Source: Ectopseudomonas mendocina
GTDB lineage: Bacteria; Pseudomonadota; Gammaproteobacteria; Pseudomonadales; Pseudomonadaceae
Assembly (NCBI RefSeq): GCF_007049795.1
Contig: NZ_SCFY01000024.1
Span: 1-64,000, forward strand
DNA length: 64,000 nt
Direction: 5' to 3'
Below are positions 27,230 through 34,833 of the stretch, piece by piece; position 1 is the first letter of the stretch; each line of letters starts with the position of its first letter. Under the pieces are notes generated by a model. The model searched no databases. It was not told where the DNA came from and saw only the letters and a list, made by a program, of their open reading frames with translations. The translations under genes and the position numbers were made by a program.

Positions 27230-27817
27230 ATGGCTATCGACGCATTGCCGCAGTTCATTAGGGACAATTACCAGTGCTTGGAAACCAATCACGCTACGGC
27301 AATTCTCCAAAACGACTTCCCCAACGAATGGCAGGACTTGATTGAGGTTCTGACTAGCTTCCGCCTGTACAAGACGGCAATCGTAGCCCCCGGCGGTCGC
27401 AAGTCATCCATTGCGGATTCTCTTGATGGCGAGCTTTACGCCCGAGGCTGGGAAGAAAAACAGTTCAAGACAAGCATCATCGTAGATGAAGAAACCCGAC
27501 ATACACCAACCCACAAGGTTGATTGCTACAAGAATCGGATCGCCATCGAAATCGAATGGAACAATAAAGATCCATTCTATGACCGAGACTTGAATAACTT
27601 CCGCTTGCTTTTCGAGCGTGATGCCATCAGCGTGGGCGTGATTATTACCCGCTCAACCGAGCTTCAAGAAATTTTCAATGACCTTGGAAAAGGTCAGTCC
27701 TATGGCTCATCTACTACCCACTGGCAAAAGCTGATGCCGAGGATTCACGGTGGCGGTTCTGGTGGATGCCCAGTAATTGCCTTTGGAATCACAAAAGGGC
27801 TATACATCGAAGATTAA
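27230..27817 (+). CDS. BglII/BstYI-family type II restriction endonuclease
   Basis: A 195-residue protein. The segment HKVDCYKNRIAIEIEWNNKD gives Asp98, Glu107 and Glu109 in a D-x8-E-x-E arrangement. This is the spacing I recall for BglII (D, E, Q) with Glu in place of Gln. The following DPFYDRDLNNFRLLFE and the glycine-rich KLMPRIHGGGSGGCPV fit the family. BglII cuts AGATCT and BstYI RGATCY, so a GATC-centred target is likely. It is divergent from the D12 methyltransferase with 167 bp between; no separate controller protein gene is seen. Confidence 0.85.
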   Translation: MAIDALPQFIRDNYQCLETNHATAILQNDFPNEWQDLIEVLTSFRLYKTAIVAPGGRKSSIADSLDGELYARGWEEKQFKTSIIVDEETRHTPTHKVDCYKNRIAIEIEWNNKDPFYDRDLNNFRLLFERDAISVGVIITRSTELQEIFNDLGKGQSYGSSTTHWQKLMPRIHGGGSGGCPVIAFGITKGLYIED

Positions 27818-27834
27818 AACCAGAGAAATAGAAA

Positions 27835-27857
27835 GCCCGCAATTAAGCGGGCTTTTT
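27835..27857 (+). terminator. Terminator after the endonuclease gene
   Basis: GCCCGC (27835-27840), loop AATTAA, GCGGGC (27847-27852), TTTTT. Almost the same hairpin follows the relaxase gene. Confidence 0.85.
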
Positions 27858-27860
27858 ACC

Positions 27861-27936
27861 ATTCAAGTTTGACAAACTTTCAAAGTATGGCAACTTGAAT
27901 AGAACAGAAAAAGAAAACCACCCGGCAAGGTGGCAA
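27861..27936. promoter_or_regulatory. Structured leader of rep, possible antisense-RNA control region
   Basis: ATTCAAGTT (27861-27869) pairs with AACTTGAAT (27892-27900), enclosing a smaller AAGTTT/AAACTT stem. A further CCACC...GGTGG hairpin lies near 27920-27935. In ColE2 plasmids the rep leader is the target of an antisense RNA that sets copy number. That these hairpins play this part here is inference from position. Confidence 0.4.
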
Positions 27937-28046
27937 TCGAAGGGAATAGCAACTATCAACAATATTCATTAAATCACTAAATTAAATATTGTCAACAGAT
28001 CTTCCAAGGTTTTCTTTTTCTAACTATCAACTAGAAGAGGAAGACA

Positions 28047-28946
28047 ATGGAATGCTTAGAATTATTCAACGAGAAATTACCCGCAAGACCGTACCATGCT
28101 GACAACCTATCTAACGGCTTAAAAATCAACAAAAGAGAAAAGGCCGCACTTGCTCGACATATACAACCTAACGGTCCTACTCATAAAATTTGGCTTGTCT
28201 ATGACGTTGACCGTCGAGACGCTGGCCTTCACTGGGAACAGGTAGGAGCACCACCACCAAATCTAATCGCTCGAAATCCGGCCAATGGGCACGCTCATTT
28301 ACTCTATGGGCTACTAACCCCTATACGAACCGAGATCGACGCTAAAACAGCCCCTTTACGTTACGCTGGGGCTATCGACAACGCGATGCGTTCCCTTCTC
28401 GATGCTGATCCGGGTTACTCAGGGCTGATCTGCAAGAATCCGCTAAACCCTCATTGGTTAATTAACCAATGGGAATCCAACCTCTACACCCTGGACGAAT
28501 TAGCGGACTACCTAGACCTATCCCCATATAAGAACAAGCGTAAGCCGCTACCTGACTATGGCTTAGGTCGTAACTGCACCCTATTTGAAAAGCTCAGGGC
28601 TTGGGCCTACAAGGCGATCCGTCAGGGCTGGCCGACCTATGACCAATGGCTAAACGCTTGCTTGGACAGAGCCACAGGTTACAACGCTCAATTTTCTACC
28701 CCTTTGGATCTTGCCGAAGTCAAACACACGGCCAAGAGCGTAGCCAAGTGGACACATCAAAGATTTAAAGCTGGTGAGTTCTCCGCTATTCAATCCGCAA
28801 GAGGCACCAAAGGCGGACTAGCGAAGGGAAAAGACAAGAGAGAGCAAGGGATTATCTTGCTTGAATCCGGGGCAACTATTCAAGATGTAATGAAAGAGTT
28901 AAATGTAAGCCGTGCGACGGCATACAACTGGAAACAACAAGCCTAA
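28047..28946 (+). CDS. ColE2-type plasmid replication initiator (Rep)
   Basis: A 299-residue protein. Its first half (IWLVYDVDRRDAGLHWEQ, NGHAHLLYGLL, CKNPLNPHW) matches the ColE2/ColE3 replicase family, which binds its origin and makes the priming RNA itself. A primase C-terminal-type region (about 165-240) follows, and a helix-turn-helix (IQDVMKELNVSRATAYNW) closes the protein. The ATG at 28047 follows AGAGGAAGA. The stretch just downstream of the gene resembles the ColE2 origin, as expected for this plasmid type. The reading frame is intact, so the element may replicate when excised. Confidence 0.85.
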   Translation: MECLELFNEKLPARPYHADNLSNGLKINKREKAALARHIQPNGPTHKIWLVYDVDRRDAGLHWEQVGAPPPNLIARNPANGHAHLLYGLLTPIRTEIDAKTAPLRYAGAIDNAMRSLLDADPGYSGLICKNPLNPHWLINQWESNLYTLDELADYLDLSPYKNKRKPLPDYGLGRNCTLFEKLRAWAYKAIRQGWPTYDQWLNACLDRATGYNAQFSTPLDLAEVKHTAKSVAKWTHQRFKAGEFSAIQSARGTKGGLAKGKDKREQGIILLESGATIQDVMKELNVSRATAYNWKQQA

Positions 28947-28960
28947 TATTATAATTTGTC

Positions 28961-29010
28961 TAAATAGCCATATCAGATAATAGCACCTGTACAGGGTGTC
29001 GCGGCTTGCT
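28961..29010. other. ColE2-like replication origin
   Basis: Immediately after rep, TATCAGATAATAGC is followed by CACC-TGTACA-GGGTG and TCGCGGCTT. I remember the ColE2 minimal origin as containing TATCAGATAACAGCGCC followed by a short inverted GGCG segment and GTCTTTTTG. Position relative to rep and the TATCAGATAA(C/T)AGC block agree well. Comparison is from memory, so an alignment is needed. Confidence 0.65.
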
Positions 29011-29065
29011 CTTTATTTTTTCAAATGGCGTGGTAATTTATTAGTAACTAACAACAAAAATTACC

Positions 29066-29986
29066 ATGAAAAGAATAGCAATAGCCACGCTTACCTTTTT
29101 AACACTTGGATTAACTCAAGCATCCTACACCGTTAAAATCCCACTTGATAGCAAAATAAAATATTACCAATGGTCAGGGACTGAGCCTGTTCTGGGCGAA
29201 TGGACTAATGATGGAGATATTTACGACTGCTCCAACTGGTCGCCGCTACCTACAAGCATCACTATTGGTGAATTATTCATTCAAACAGCGACCGACTGCA
29301 GGCAAGACCAAATAAGAACCGTTCAAAATAGAGAAATAGACGGAGTATCTGGCTCTATCCGCGACAGCGGCGAACCTTATACAGAGTCTAGGACCACCAC
29401 AGTCAGCGATACCCGTGATGCTATTGGCTCACTAGAAACTTGGGCAGCCACCACTCCAACCTACACGGAATGGGTAAATAGTGGAGGGGTTTATGGCTGT
29501 TCAAACTGGACACCTGATCCAGCCACCGTAACAACCGGACAGTCATTCGACCAAACGGCTACGGACTGCAAGCAAAACCAAACCCGTTCAAGACAAGAAC
29601 GTGAGCAGGAAACAACTACTTGGGAGGTTCGTAACAAAGGCACTGCCATTGCTGAGACACAAACCATAACTGTTCTTTCAACAAGAAGTGCGACTGGTAC
29701 AAAAGAGAACTGGATATCCACAACACCTACTTATTCGGCATGGGTAAATGTTGGCAGCGAAGCGTTATGCAACAATCAAGACTGGACACCACCAGACTAC
29801 TTTCACTGCCCCAGCGTACAAGTCACACAAACAAGAGATTGGTGTCAAAGAATAGAGAGAACAAAATACAACAGAGAGATAGAGACAAACACAGGGGAAT
29901 ACAGAACCACTGGAAGCTCTTGGGAAACTTTAATTATAAAGTCAAGAACAGAAACGAGAACAGTCACTGGAACAAGAAAATGTTGA
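29066..29986 (+). CDS. Secreted Cys/Trp-rich repeat protein
   Basis: A 306-residue protein with a Sec signal peptide (cleavage near TQAS). The rest is three diverged repeats of about 90 residues. Each has a tryptophan-rich start (TPTYTEWVNSGGVYGCSNW), a C...C pair (TATDCKQNQTR) and a Thr/Arg-rich strand region ending in TGTKENW or TGTRKC. The W..W and paired-Cys pattern recalls thrombospondin type 1 repeats, which bind surfaces or glycans, but this is weak similarity. It is cargo of the element, next to another small exported protein. No strong ribosome site is seen before the ATG. Confidence 0.72.
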   Translation: MKRIAIATLTFLTLGLTQASYTVKIPLDSKIKYYQWSGTEPVLGEWTNDGDIYDCSNWSPLPTSITIGELFIQTATDCRQDQIRTVQNREIDGVSGSIRDSGEPYTESRTTTVSDTRDAIGSLETWAATTPTYTEWVNSGGVYGCSNWTPDPATVTTGQSFDQTATDCKQNQTRSRQEREQETTTWEVRNKGTAIAETQTITVLSTRSATGTKENWISTTPTYSAWVNVGSEALCNNQDWTPPDYFHCPSVQVTQTRDWCQRIERTKYNREIETNTGEYRTTGSSWETLIIKSRTETRTVTGTRKC

Positions 29987-30050
29987 TACAAGCACTTTAT
30001 ATTTGGAAATAACGTGATAAATTATAAATAACCAACAACAAAAGGAAATC

Positions 30051-30533
30051 ATGAATAAAACGATAATCACTGCATTGATTGCAGCATCTGCAATTATATC
30101 GACATCATCAATTGCAGCACCTAAGATTGAACACTTACCACAGGTAGCAGCAGGCAAGGGTATTCCAAAGTCAATACGAATAGCATCTAATGGTGCATGG
30201 GATAGCTATTCTTTTAGCTTCGAAACATCTGACTCTCATATGGGGATATTTTCTACTGTAAGAGCAAACGGAGGGTCAGCTAACAGATACTTAGTTATTA
30301 GCGAATCTCCAGGTGACTTTGCTAATCCAGTTAACGGAGCTATGAGCTGCACGTCAGGAAGATCTCTTAGGGATGCCACTGTGCGTTGGACTTCTGACGC
30401 TTCACAGTATGGCTGCAACCTAAAGCCAAATCAGGTTTATTATCTAAATGTAAAGCCTTTGATAAAATGCGATAACAGAACACAGGAAAGCTGTTCATTT
30501 ACATTACATGGATCAGCCCAAAAGAAAAAGTAA
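30051..30533 (+). CDS. Small exported protein of unknown function
   Basis: A 160-residue protein with a clear signal peptide (cleavage near SSIAA). The mature part is beta-rich with four cysteines (SCTSG, YGCNL, IKCDN, SCSF) probably forming two disulfides. AAGGAAAT precedes the ATG. It follows the repeat protein gene by 64 bp on the same strand and ends before a strong terminator, so the two may be co-transcribed. I do not recognise the family. Confidence 0.7.
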   Translation: MNKTIITALIAASAIISTSSIAAPKIEHLPQVAAGKGIPKSIRIASNGAWDSYSFSFETSDSHMGIFSTVRANGGSANRYLVISESPGDFANPVNGAMSCTSGRSLRDATVRWTSDASQYGCNLKPNQVYYLNVKPLIKCDNRTQESCSFTLHGSAQKKK

Positions 30534-30558
30534 CAGTACCTTTAGTATTCTCTATATC

Positions 30559-30577
30559 GGCCCCTATGGGCCTTTTT
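30559..30577 (+). terminator. Terminator after the small exported protein gene
   Basis: GGCCC (30559-30563), loop CTAT, GGGCC (30568-30572), TTTTT. It closes the two-gene exported-protein unit. Confidence 0.8.
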
Positions 30578-30645
30578 CATTATCCGGCCCCCAATCAGAC
30601 GGATGCAAAGCCTCCGCCCGCTTGGCGACCTCACTTAAAAATAGA

Positions 30646-30897
30646 TCACTTCTTTTTTGCCTGCTCTTCTTTCATTCGTTCGAGTGCCGCAGGAATATTC
30701 TGGATAGCCTTAATACCGACAAAAAACGATCCTTTACCCAGCCACTTCGCACTTGATGTTACTTTATCGAGCGTACTGCCATTCGAGAAATCGCTTTTTA
30801 CCTCCTGCCAAGCTTCGTTCATCATTTTATCTAGGCCAGTATCAAGTGCTTCCCTGAAAGACGGGCGATTATTTTCTTGATAATCATCGTTATCCAT
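30646..30897 (-). CDS. Small hydrophilic protein of the element
   Basis: An 83-residue, highly charged soluble protein (MDNDDYQENNRPSFREALDT at the start, RMKEEQAKKK at the end) with helical propensity and no membrane segment. Two overlapping plus-strand frames look less protein-like. It is upstream of nothing obvious and lies 41 bp after the zinc-ribbon gene on the same strand. The function is unknown; size and charge would fit a recombination directionality or DNA-binding accessory factor, which is only a guess. Confidence 0.55.
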   Translation of the reverse strand: MDNDDYQENNRPSFREALDTGLDKMMNEAWQEVKSDFSNGSTLDKVTSSAKWLGKGSFFVGIKAIQNIPAALERMKEEQAKKK

Positions 30898-30938
30898 TCG
30901 TTAAACCTGCTTGATTGCCACGTTTAGGAATCTACTTA

Positions 30939-31079
30939 TCAACCAATAGGACTAATCTGAATCCGAGGGCTACGGCAGTTCGATTTTGGACAGCAGTTCG
31001 GCGTGCCGTAGCCAGCCTTGCTAGTCCATTCGTGTTTGCATTCGAGGCACTTGGCTCGATAGATGGTGACTTTACTCAT
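30939..31079 (-). CDS. 46-residue zinc-ribbon protein
   Basis: A short minus-strand gene starting MSKVTIYRAKCLECKHEW with an excellent AAAGGAG eight bases upstream. It has a CxxC pair (Cys11, Cys14) and a second cluster CCPKSNC (Cys29, Cys30, Cys35), so one zinc ion could be bound. It ends IQISPIG. Such small zinc-ribbon proteins are frequent on mobile elements and phages and may bind nucleic acid. It precedes the 83-residue gene on the same strand, suggesting a two-gene unit. Confidence 0.7.
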   Translation of the reverse strand: MSKVTIYRAKCLECKHEWTSKAGYGTPNCCPKSNCRSPRIQISPIG

Positions 31080-31310
31080 GTGAATCTCCTTTGCTCAGGT
31101 GGTAGCAAAAAGATATCACCACCGCACAGCCGATGAATAGTGGTCTACCCCTAATCGCATCCAATTGATTTAAAAGGATATTTTACTTATGTAATTTCAG
31201 GAAAATAGAAAAATATCTTTTGTATCAGATACTTACGGCAGAATAATCTCAATGAAAAAATTGCGGATAGCAGGTTCTCAGGGTATGCATCCGTTTGACG
31301 ATGCCAGATT

Positions 31311-31341
31311 TTTATTAGAAAACGCTAGACCATTGAACAAC
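31311..31341. other. attR: right junction of the element with the other attP half-site
   Basis: TTTATTAGAAAA (31311-31322) is the exact inverse of the left arm, then 13 element bases and the shared core AACAAC (31336-31341). With AA (31336-31337) as the crossover, both arms are 13 bases from it, giving a 52-bp attP. Confidence 0.7.
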
Positions 31342-31763
31342 ACCTCGAACGCCAGCACGCGGTGCTTGGCATCGAGAAACAGGCAGCCGAAGACCTCGTG
31401 CGGTTCGTGACGCAGTTGCGCCTTGAGGTAATCGCGCACGGCCTGCGGGCTTTCCAGCGCTGAGTCACGACGCAGGCGCTCGGCCAGATGGCGCCGCGAC
31501 ATCTCTAGCACTGCTTGTAGCTGTGCGTACTTGGCCGGGCCCAGACCAAGGTGTTGGCTGAAGCCAGCCAGATCGGCTTCGAGTAGCGCTCTCAGGCTGC
31601 CGAACTCGCTCAGCAGATAGCGCGCCAGGTCCACCGCACTCTTGCCGGTCACTCCGGTACGCAGAAAGATCGCCAACAGTTCGGCATCGGTCAGCGACGC
31701 CGCGCCCTGCTCCAGCAATTTCTCCCGCGGGCGCTCTGCCGCGGGCCAGTCGCGAATGCTCAT
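31336..31763 (-). pseudogene. radC: 5' part of radC, cut by the integrated element
   Basis: Encodes the N-terminal part of RadC (starting MSIRDWPAAERPREKLLEQG). It includes the helix-hairpin-helix region (LGLGPAKYAQLQA) and the start of the JAB1/MPN domain up to FEVLF. The frame then runs into the element for some 20 foreign residues and stops at 31278. ATG at 31763 follows GGAGGTGTAC. The JAB1/MPN metal motif is missing here and lies at 20829-21077. Any truncated protein would lack the catalytic half. Confidence 0.92.
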
Positions 31764-31831
31764 GTACACCTCCCTATTGAGCCAGGCGCCCGCTGTTCCG
31801 CTGCGGGCGCTGTGCTATCGTAGCCCATCTT

Positions 31832-34762
31832 GTGCGACACGTTGAACGTGTCGTGCTTGGTTTGGTTAATGCGCCTAGGCACCTTAATCCCTTGCTATCA
31901 GGGGGTTTTAAGCCCGAAAAAGCATTCAATAAACCGGCTCAGCCTGGTTAATCCACACCCTGGAAACGCTTCGTTTTGGCGGGGATGGATAACAAAAGCT
32001 GTATCTGTTCAAACCCTAAAATGGGTCAATGAGCGGTTACAGAAACAGGACAGTAACGTTCAGTTATCACCGAATTGTTACTAAAAATGTCTGACCCGAG
32101 GGTGAATTTGCCCTCCGGGCAGAACTCATCCTCGCAAGTCTGGCAGTGAGCCAATTCACCGTCGTGAGACGTTGGGGGGATGTTGAACCAAGCACGGAGC
32201 GAAAAGCTCCGAATCGCATTGCTCAACTTCGCTTGCATAGGAAGTACCGAGCCTGGCATGTACCTGCCAGTTCATTAGATCGGCATGCGTCAGGGGCCAA
32301 CCCTGGGGTGTGAAGCCCGATTAACAATGTCTCGCTCTTATGAGGGTGTTATCCGGTGACGGAGAACGCCATACGTCCGAATTGCACGGACGTAACGAGG
32401 CTAATGACCCAACCCGCATGGCTAACGCATGTGAATCGTCGCCTGAACCTTCGTAACTACGGATAGGCCTACGGCAATTATTGGCCTTAGCCAAAATCGG
32501 CATGTAGTCGGACAGCGCAGTGGGATGATGCGCTGCGGTACCAATACGACTGCCGGGGGAAAGACGAAGCCTAAACGGGGAATAGATGCGATTCGGGGAA
32601 CGTGGCAATCCCGACCACTCGCCTGACCAGCAACATCGGTCAGGCAGGCAAACCGCAAGGTGAGCTGATGGGTGTGGGGAATGGGAGGATGCAAGAAGCG
32701 AACGGCTGCCTGTAACGGGTGGCATACCGGTTGGAACATCACCGGCAGGGGAAACCCTGGCTGACGTGCATCTGGTCTACGAGCGCAAAAACAGCCGCTG
32801 ATTCCAGCGATAACCAAAAACGACCCTATGGGCGAACTACTGCCCATAGGGGAGTAGTCCGTCCTGAGTGTCGTTCATCTCGGGAGGACCGTATGAAAAC
32901 GCAACCAGCAACACCGGTCGCGTCTGCGCCCTCCGGCGGAGTGATGAATTGGCACGATCTTGATTGGGCCACCATTCAGCAAGCCGTTCGGAAAACGCAG
33001 CTAAAGATTGCGCAGGCAACACAGGAAGGTAACTGGCGCAGGGTTAAACGCCTGCAACGGATGCTGACCTATTCGTTTTACGGCCGCTGTTTGGCTGTAC
33101 GACGAGTCACGGAGAACCGGGGTCGTAAGACTCCGGGCGTCGATGGAGAAACCTGGGGTACGCCCCTAGCCAAGTTCCATGCCGTGAAACGTCTGTCGAA
33201 ACAACGAGGCTATCGGCCCAAACCGCTACGGCGGGTCTGGATACCGAAGCCCGGCAAGCAGGAAAAGCGCCCACTGGGTATCCCGACGATGTTGGATCGG
33301 GCCATGCAAGCACTGTATCTGCAAGCGTTGGAGCCTGTAATAGAAAGCACCAGCGATCCGAAAAGTTATGGCTTCCGGCCTGACCGCTCGACCGCTGACG
33401 CCATGGTTGAACTCTTCCACCTGTTGTCGCCCACCGTGGCGCCGACCTGGATTCTGGAGGGGGACATCAAAGGCTTCTTCGACAACATCAATCACGAGTG
33501 GCTGTGCCGAAATGTCCCGATGGACACGAAGGTGCTGCGCAAATGGTTGAGAGCCGGGGTCATCGACCGGCGACAACTCATGGCTACGGAAGCCGGGACG
33601 CCACAGGGCGGGATCATCTCGCCCTGTCTGGCCAACGCCACCCTGAACGGCCTGGAAACTCAGTTGAAGCGCCACCTGGCGAAGAAGCTGGGAATCAAGA
33701 AGGCCGAGAAGACCAAGGTGCAGTGTGTACGGTATGCGGACGACTTCGTGATCCTGGCGGCTTCGAAAAAGCTGCTGGAGGAAGAGGTCAAGCCCTGGGT
33801 AGAGCAATTCCTGTCAGCACGAGGGGTTGAGCTGTCCCGGGAGAAAACGCACATCACGCACATTCACCAGGGCTTCGATTTTCTGGGGTGGAACTTCAGG
33901 AAGTACGTGCCGAAGTCACCACGCAGGAAGGCCAAACTGCTGATCAAACCCTCGAAGAAGAACGCCTCGGCGTTCTATCGGAAGGTACGCGAGATCATCA
34001 AAAGCAGCGGGGCTATGACGCAGGAAGCGTTGATCGGCCAACTGAACCCGGTACTGAAGGGGTGGGCGCAATATCACTCCCCGGTCGTGGCAAAGGAAAC
34101 CTTCAGCAAGCTGGATCACCTGATCTTTTGGCGAATCTGGAGGTGGGTGAAGCGTAGGCATCCGAGGAAGTCAGCTGACTGGATCAGGAATAAATACTTC
34201 CGATCCATAGGCGGGCAGAGCTGGGTGTTCGCGTACCCCTACAAGAATGGTAAGGGAGAAAAGCAGTACCGCCGGCTATACCTGTTGGCGGGAACCGCAA
34301 TCGTGCGCCACAAACGTCTTCCGGGGGACTACAACCCCTACGACGCGGAACACGAACTGAAGTGGGAGGCACTGAGAGTCCAGCGAATGCAGCACAAGCT
34401 GCGTTATCGAGGACAAATTCTCAGCCTCTTCCGCAGACAGCGGGGTGTTTGCGCCTCGTGTGGGCAAGCGGTGAGCAAGGAAACCGGATGGCATGACCAT
34501 CACGTCATAAGACGTGTGGACGGCGGTTCGGACAATCTGCAAAACCGCGTATTGCTTCATCCAAACTGCCACGCGCGGCTTCATAGCCAGCAAAAAGATA
34601 CACCTCTACGGTTTAGCGGTTTATAGCTGTAGAATCCGACGCACCTCCGTACGTTGCCGGCCAAGCTACTTGGTTTCACGTAGGCTTGAGCCGTATGCGG
34701 TGAAAGCCGCACGTACGGTTCTTAGGGGGGGATGGGCCAGCAATGGCCTATCCCTACCCGAC
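31832..34762 (+). mobile_element. Group II intron with reverse-transcriptase ORF
   Basis: The 5' end GTGCGAC fits the group II consensus GUGYG. The 3' part has a canonical 34-nt domain V (34688-34721, GAGCCG...AAAG...CGGTTC) followed by a domain VI hairpin (GGATGGGCC...GGCCTATCC). The intron then ends near CCCGAC at 34762. Domains I-III fill 31832-32892 without genes, and domain IV carries the RT gene. It sits between the start of radC and coaBC in the coaBC direction. A candidate EBS1 GGGATG (32177-32182) can pair with CATCTT of the 5' exon (31826-31831), with G-U pairs. Boundaries are good to a few bases. Confidence 0.88.
32893..34626 (+). CDS. ltrA: Group II intron reverse transcriptase/maturase with HNH endonuclease
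   Basis: A 577-residue multifunctional protein. The RT fingers-palm region (about 60-350) has the active-site YADD at 281-284, GTPQGGIISPCLAN before it and GFDFLGWNFR after it. The maturase (X) domain follows (about 380-480; LNPVLKGWAQYHSPV). The C-terminal HNH endonuclease (about 505-565) has two Cys pairs and WHDHHVIRR...HPNCHARLH. All key motifs are intact, so the intron may be mobile by retrohoming. Start: ATG at 32893 after GGGAGGA; the frame is open further upstream through the ribozyme. It resembles chloroplast-like class introns. Confidence 0.93.
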   Translation: MKTQPATPVASAPSGGVMNWHDLDWATIQQAVRKTQLKIAQATQEGNWRRVKRLQRMLTYSFYGRCLAVRRVTENRGRKTPGVDGETWGTPLAKFHAVKRLSKQRGYRPKPLRRVWIPKPGKQEKRPLGIPTMLDRAMQALYLQALEPVIESTSDPKSYGFRPDRSTADAMVELFHLLSPTVAPTWILEGDIKGFFDNINHEWLCRNVPMDTKVLRKWLRAGVIDRRQLMATEAGTPQGGIISPCLANATLNGLETQLKRHLAKKLGIKKAEKTKVQCVRYADDFVILAASKKLLEEEVKPWVEQFLSARGVELSREKTHITHIHQGFDFLGWNFRKYVPKSPRRKAKLLIKPSKKNASAFYRKVREIIKSSGAMTQEALIGQLNPVLKGWAQYHSPVVAKETFSKLDHLIFWRIWRWVKRRHPRKSADWIRNKYFRSIGGQSWVFAYPYKNGKGEKQYRRLYLLAGTAIVRHKRLPGDYNPYDAEHELKWEALRVQRMQHKLRYRGQILSLFRRQRGVCASCGQAVSKETGWHDHHVIRRVDGGSDNLQNRVLLHPNCHARLHSQQKDTPLRFSGL

Positions 34763-34833
34763 TTTACACGGGGCCGGCCAGGGGAGGCGTTGGTCACGTG
34801 GCGCACATCCACCGGTTTATAAAAGGCAAGCCT

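Larger units (their letters stand above)
21077..31336. mobile_element. Integrated mobilizable plasmid-like element in radC
   Basis: About 10.26 kb of visibly AT-richer DNA between two halves of radC. It carries a large serine integrase at its left edge, a MobV-like relaxase, a type II restriction-modification pair, a ColE2-type Rep with an origin-like sequence, and cargo genes. Both junctions share AACAAC (21076-21081 and 31336-31341). The 12-bp sequence TTTTCTAATAAA (21091-21102) is repeated inverted at 31311-31322, exactly symmetric about an AA crossover. No type IV secretion genes are present, so transfer would need a helper. I call it an integrative and mobilizable element or integrated plasmid. 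Confidence 0.88.

Noticed and set aside
30915..31136. 73-codon plus-strand frame near the right end of the element
   Set aside because: It is antisense to the zinc-ribbon gene, which has a strong ribosome site and cysteine motifs.
31254..31320. 22-codon plus-strand frame MKKLRIAGSQGMHPF...
   Set aside because: No ribosome site, very short, and it overlaps the foreign tail of the radC remnant.
21077..31336. Prophage
   Set aside because: The integrase is phage-like, but there are no capsid, tail, terminase or lysis genes, and Rep and relaxase are plasmid types.
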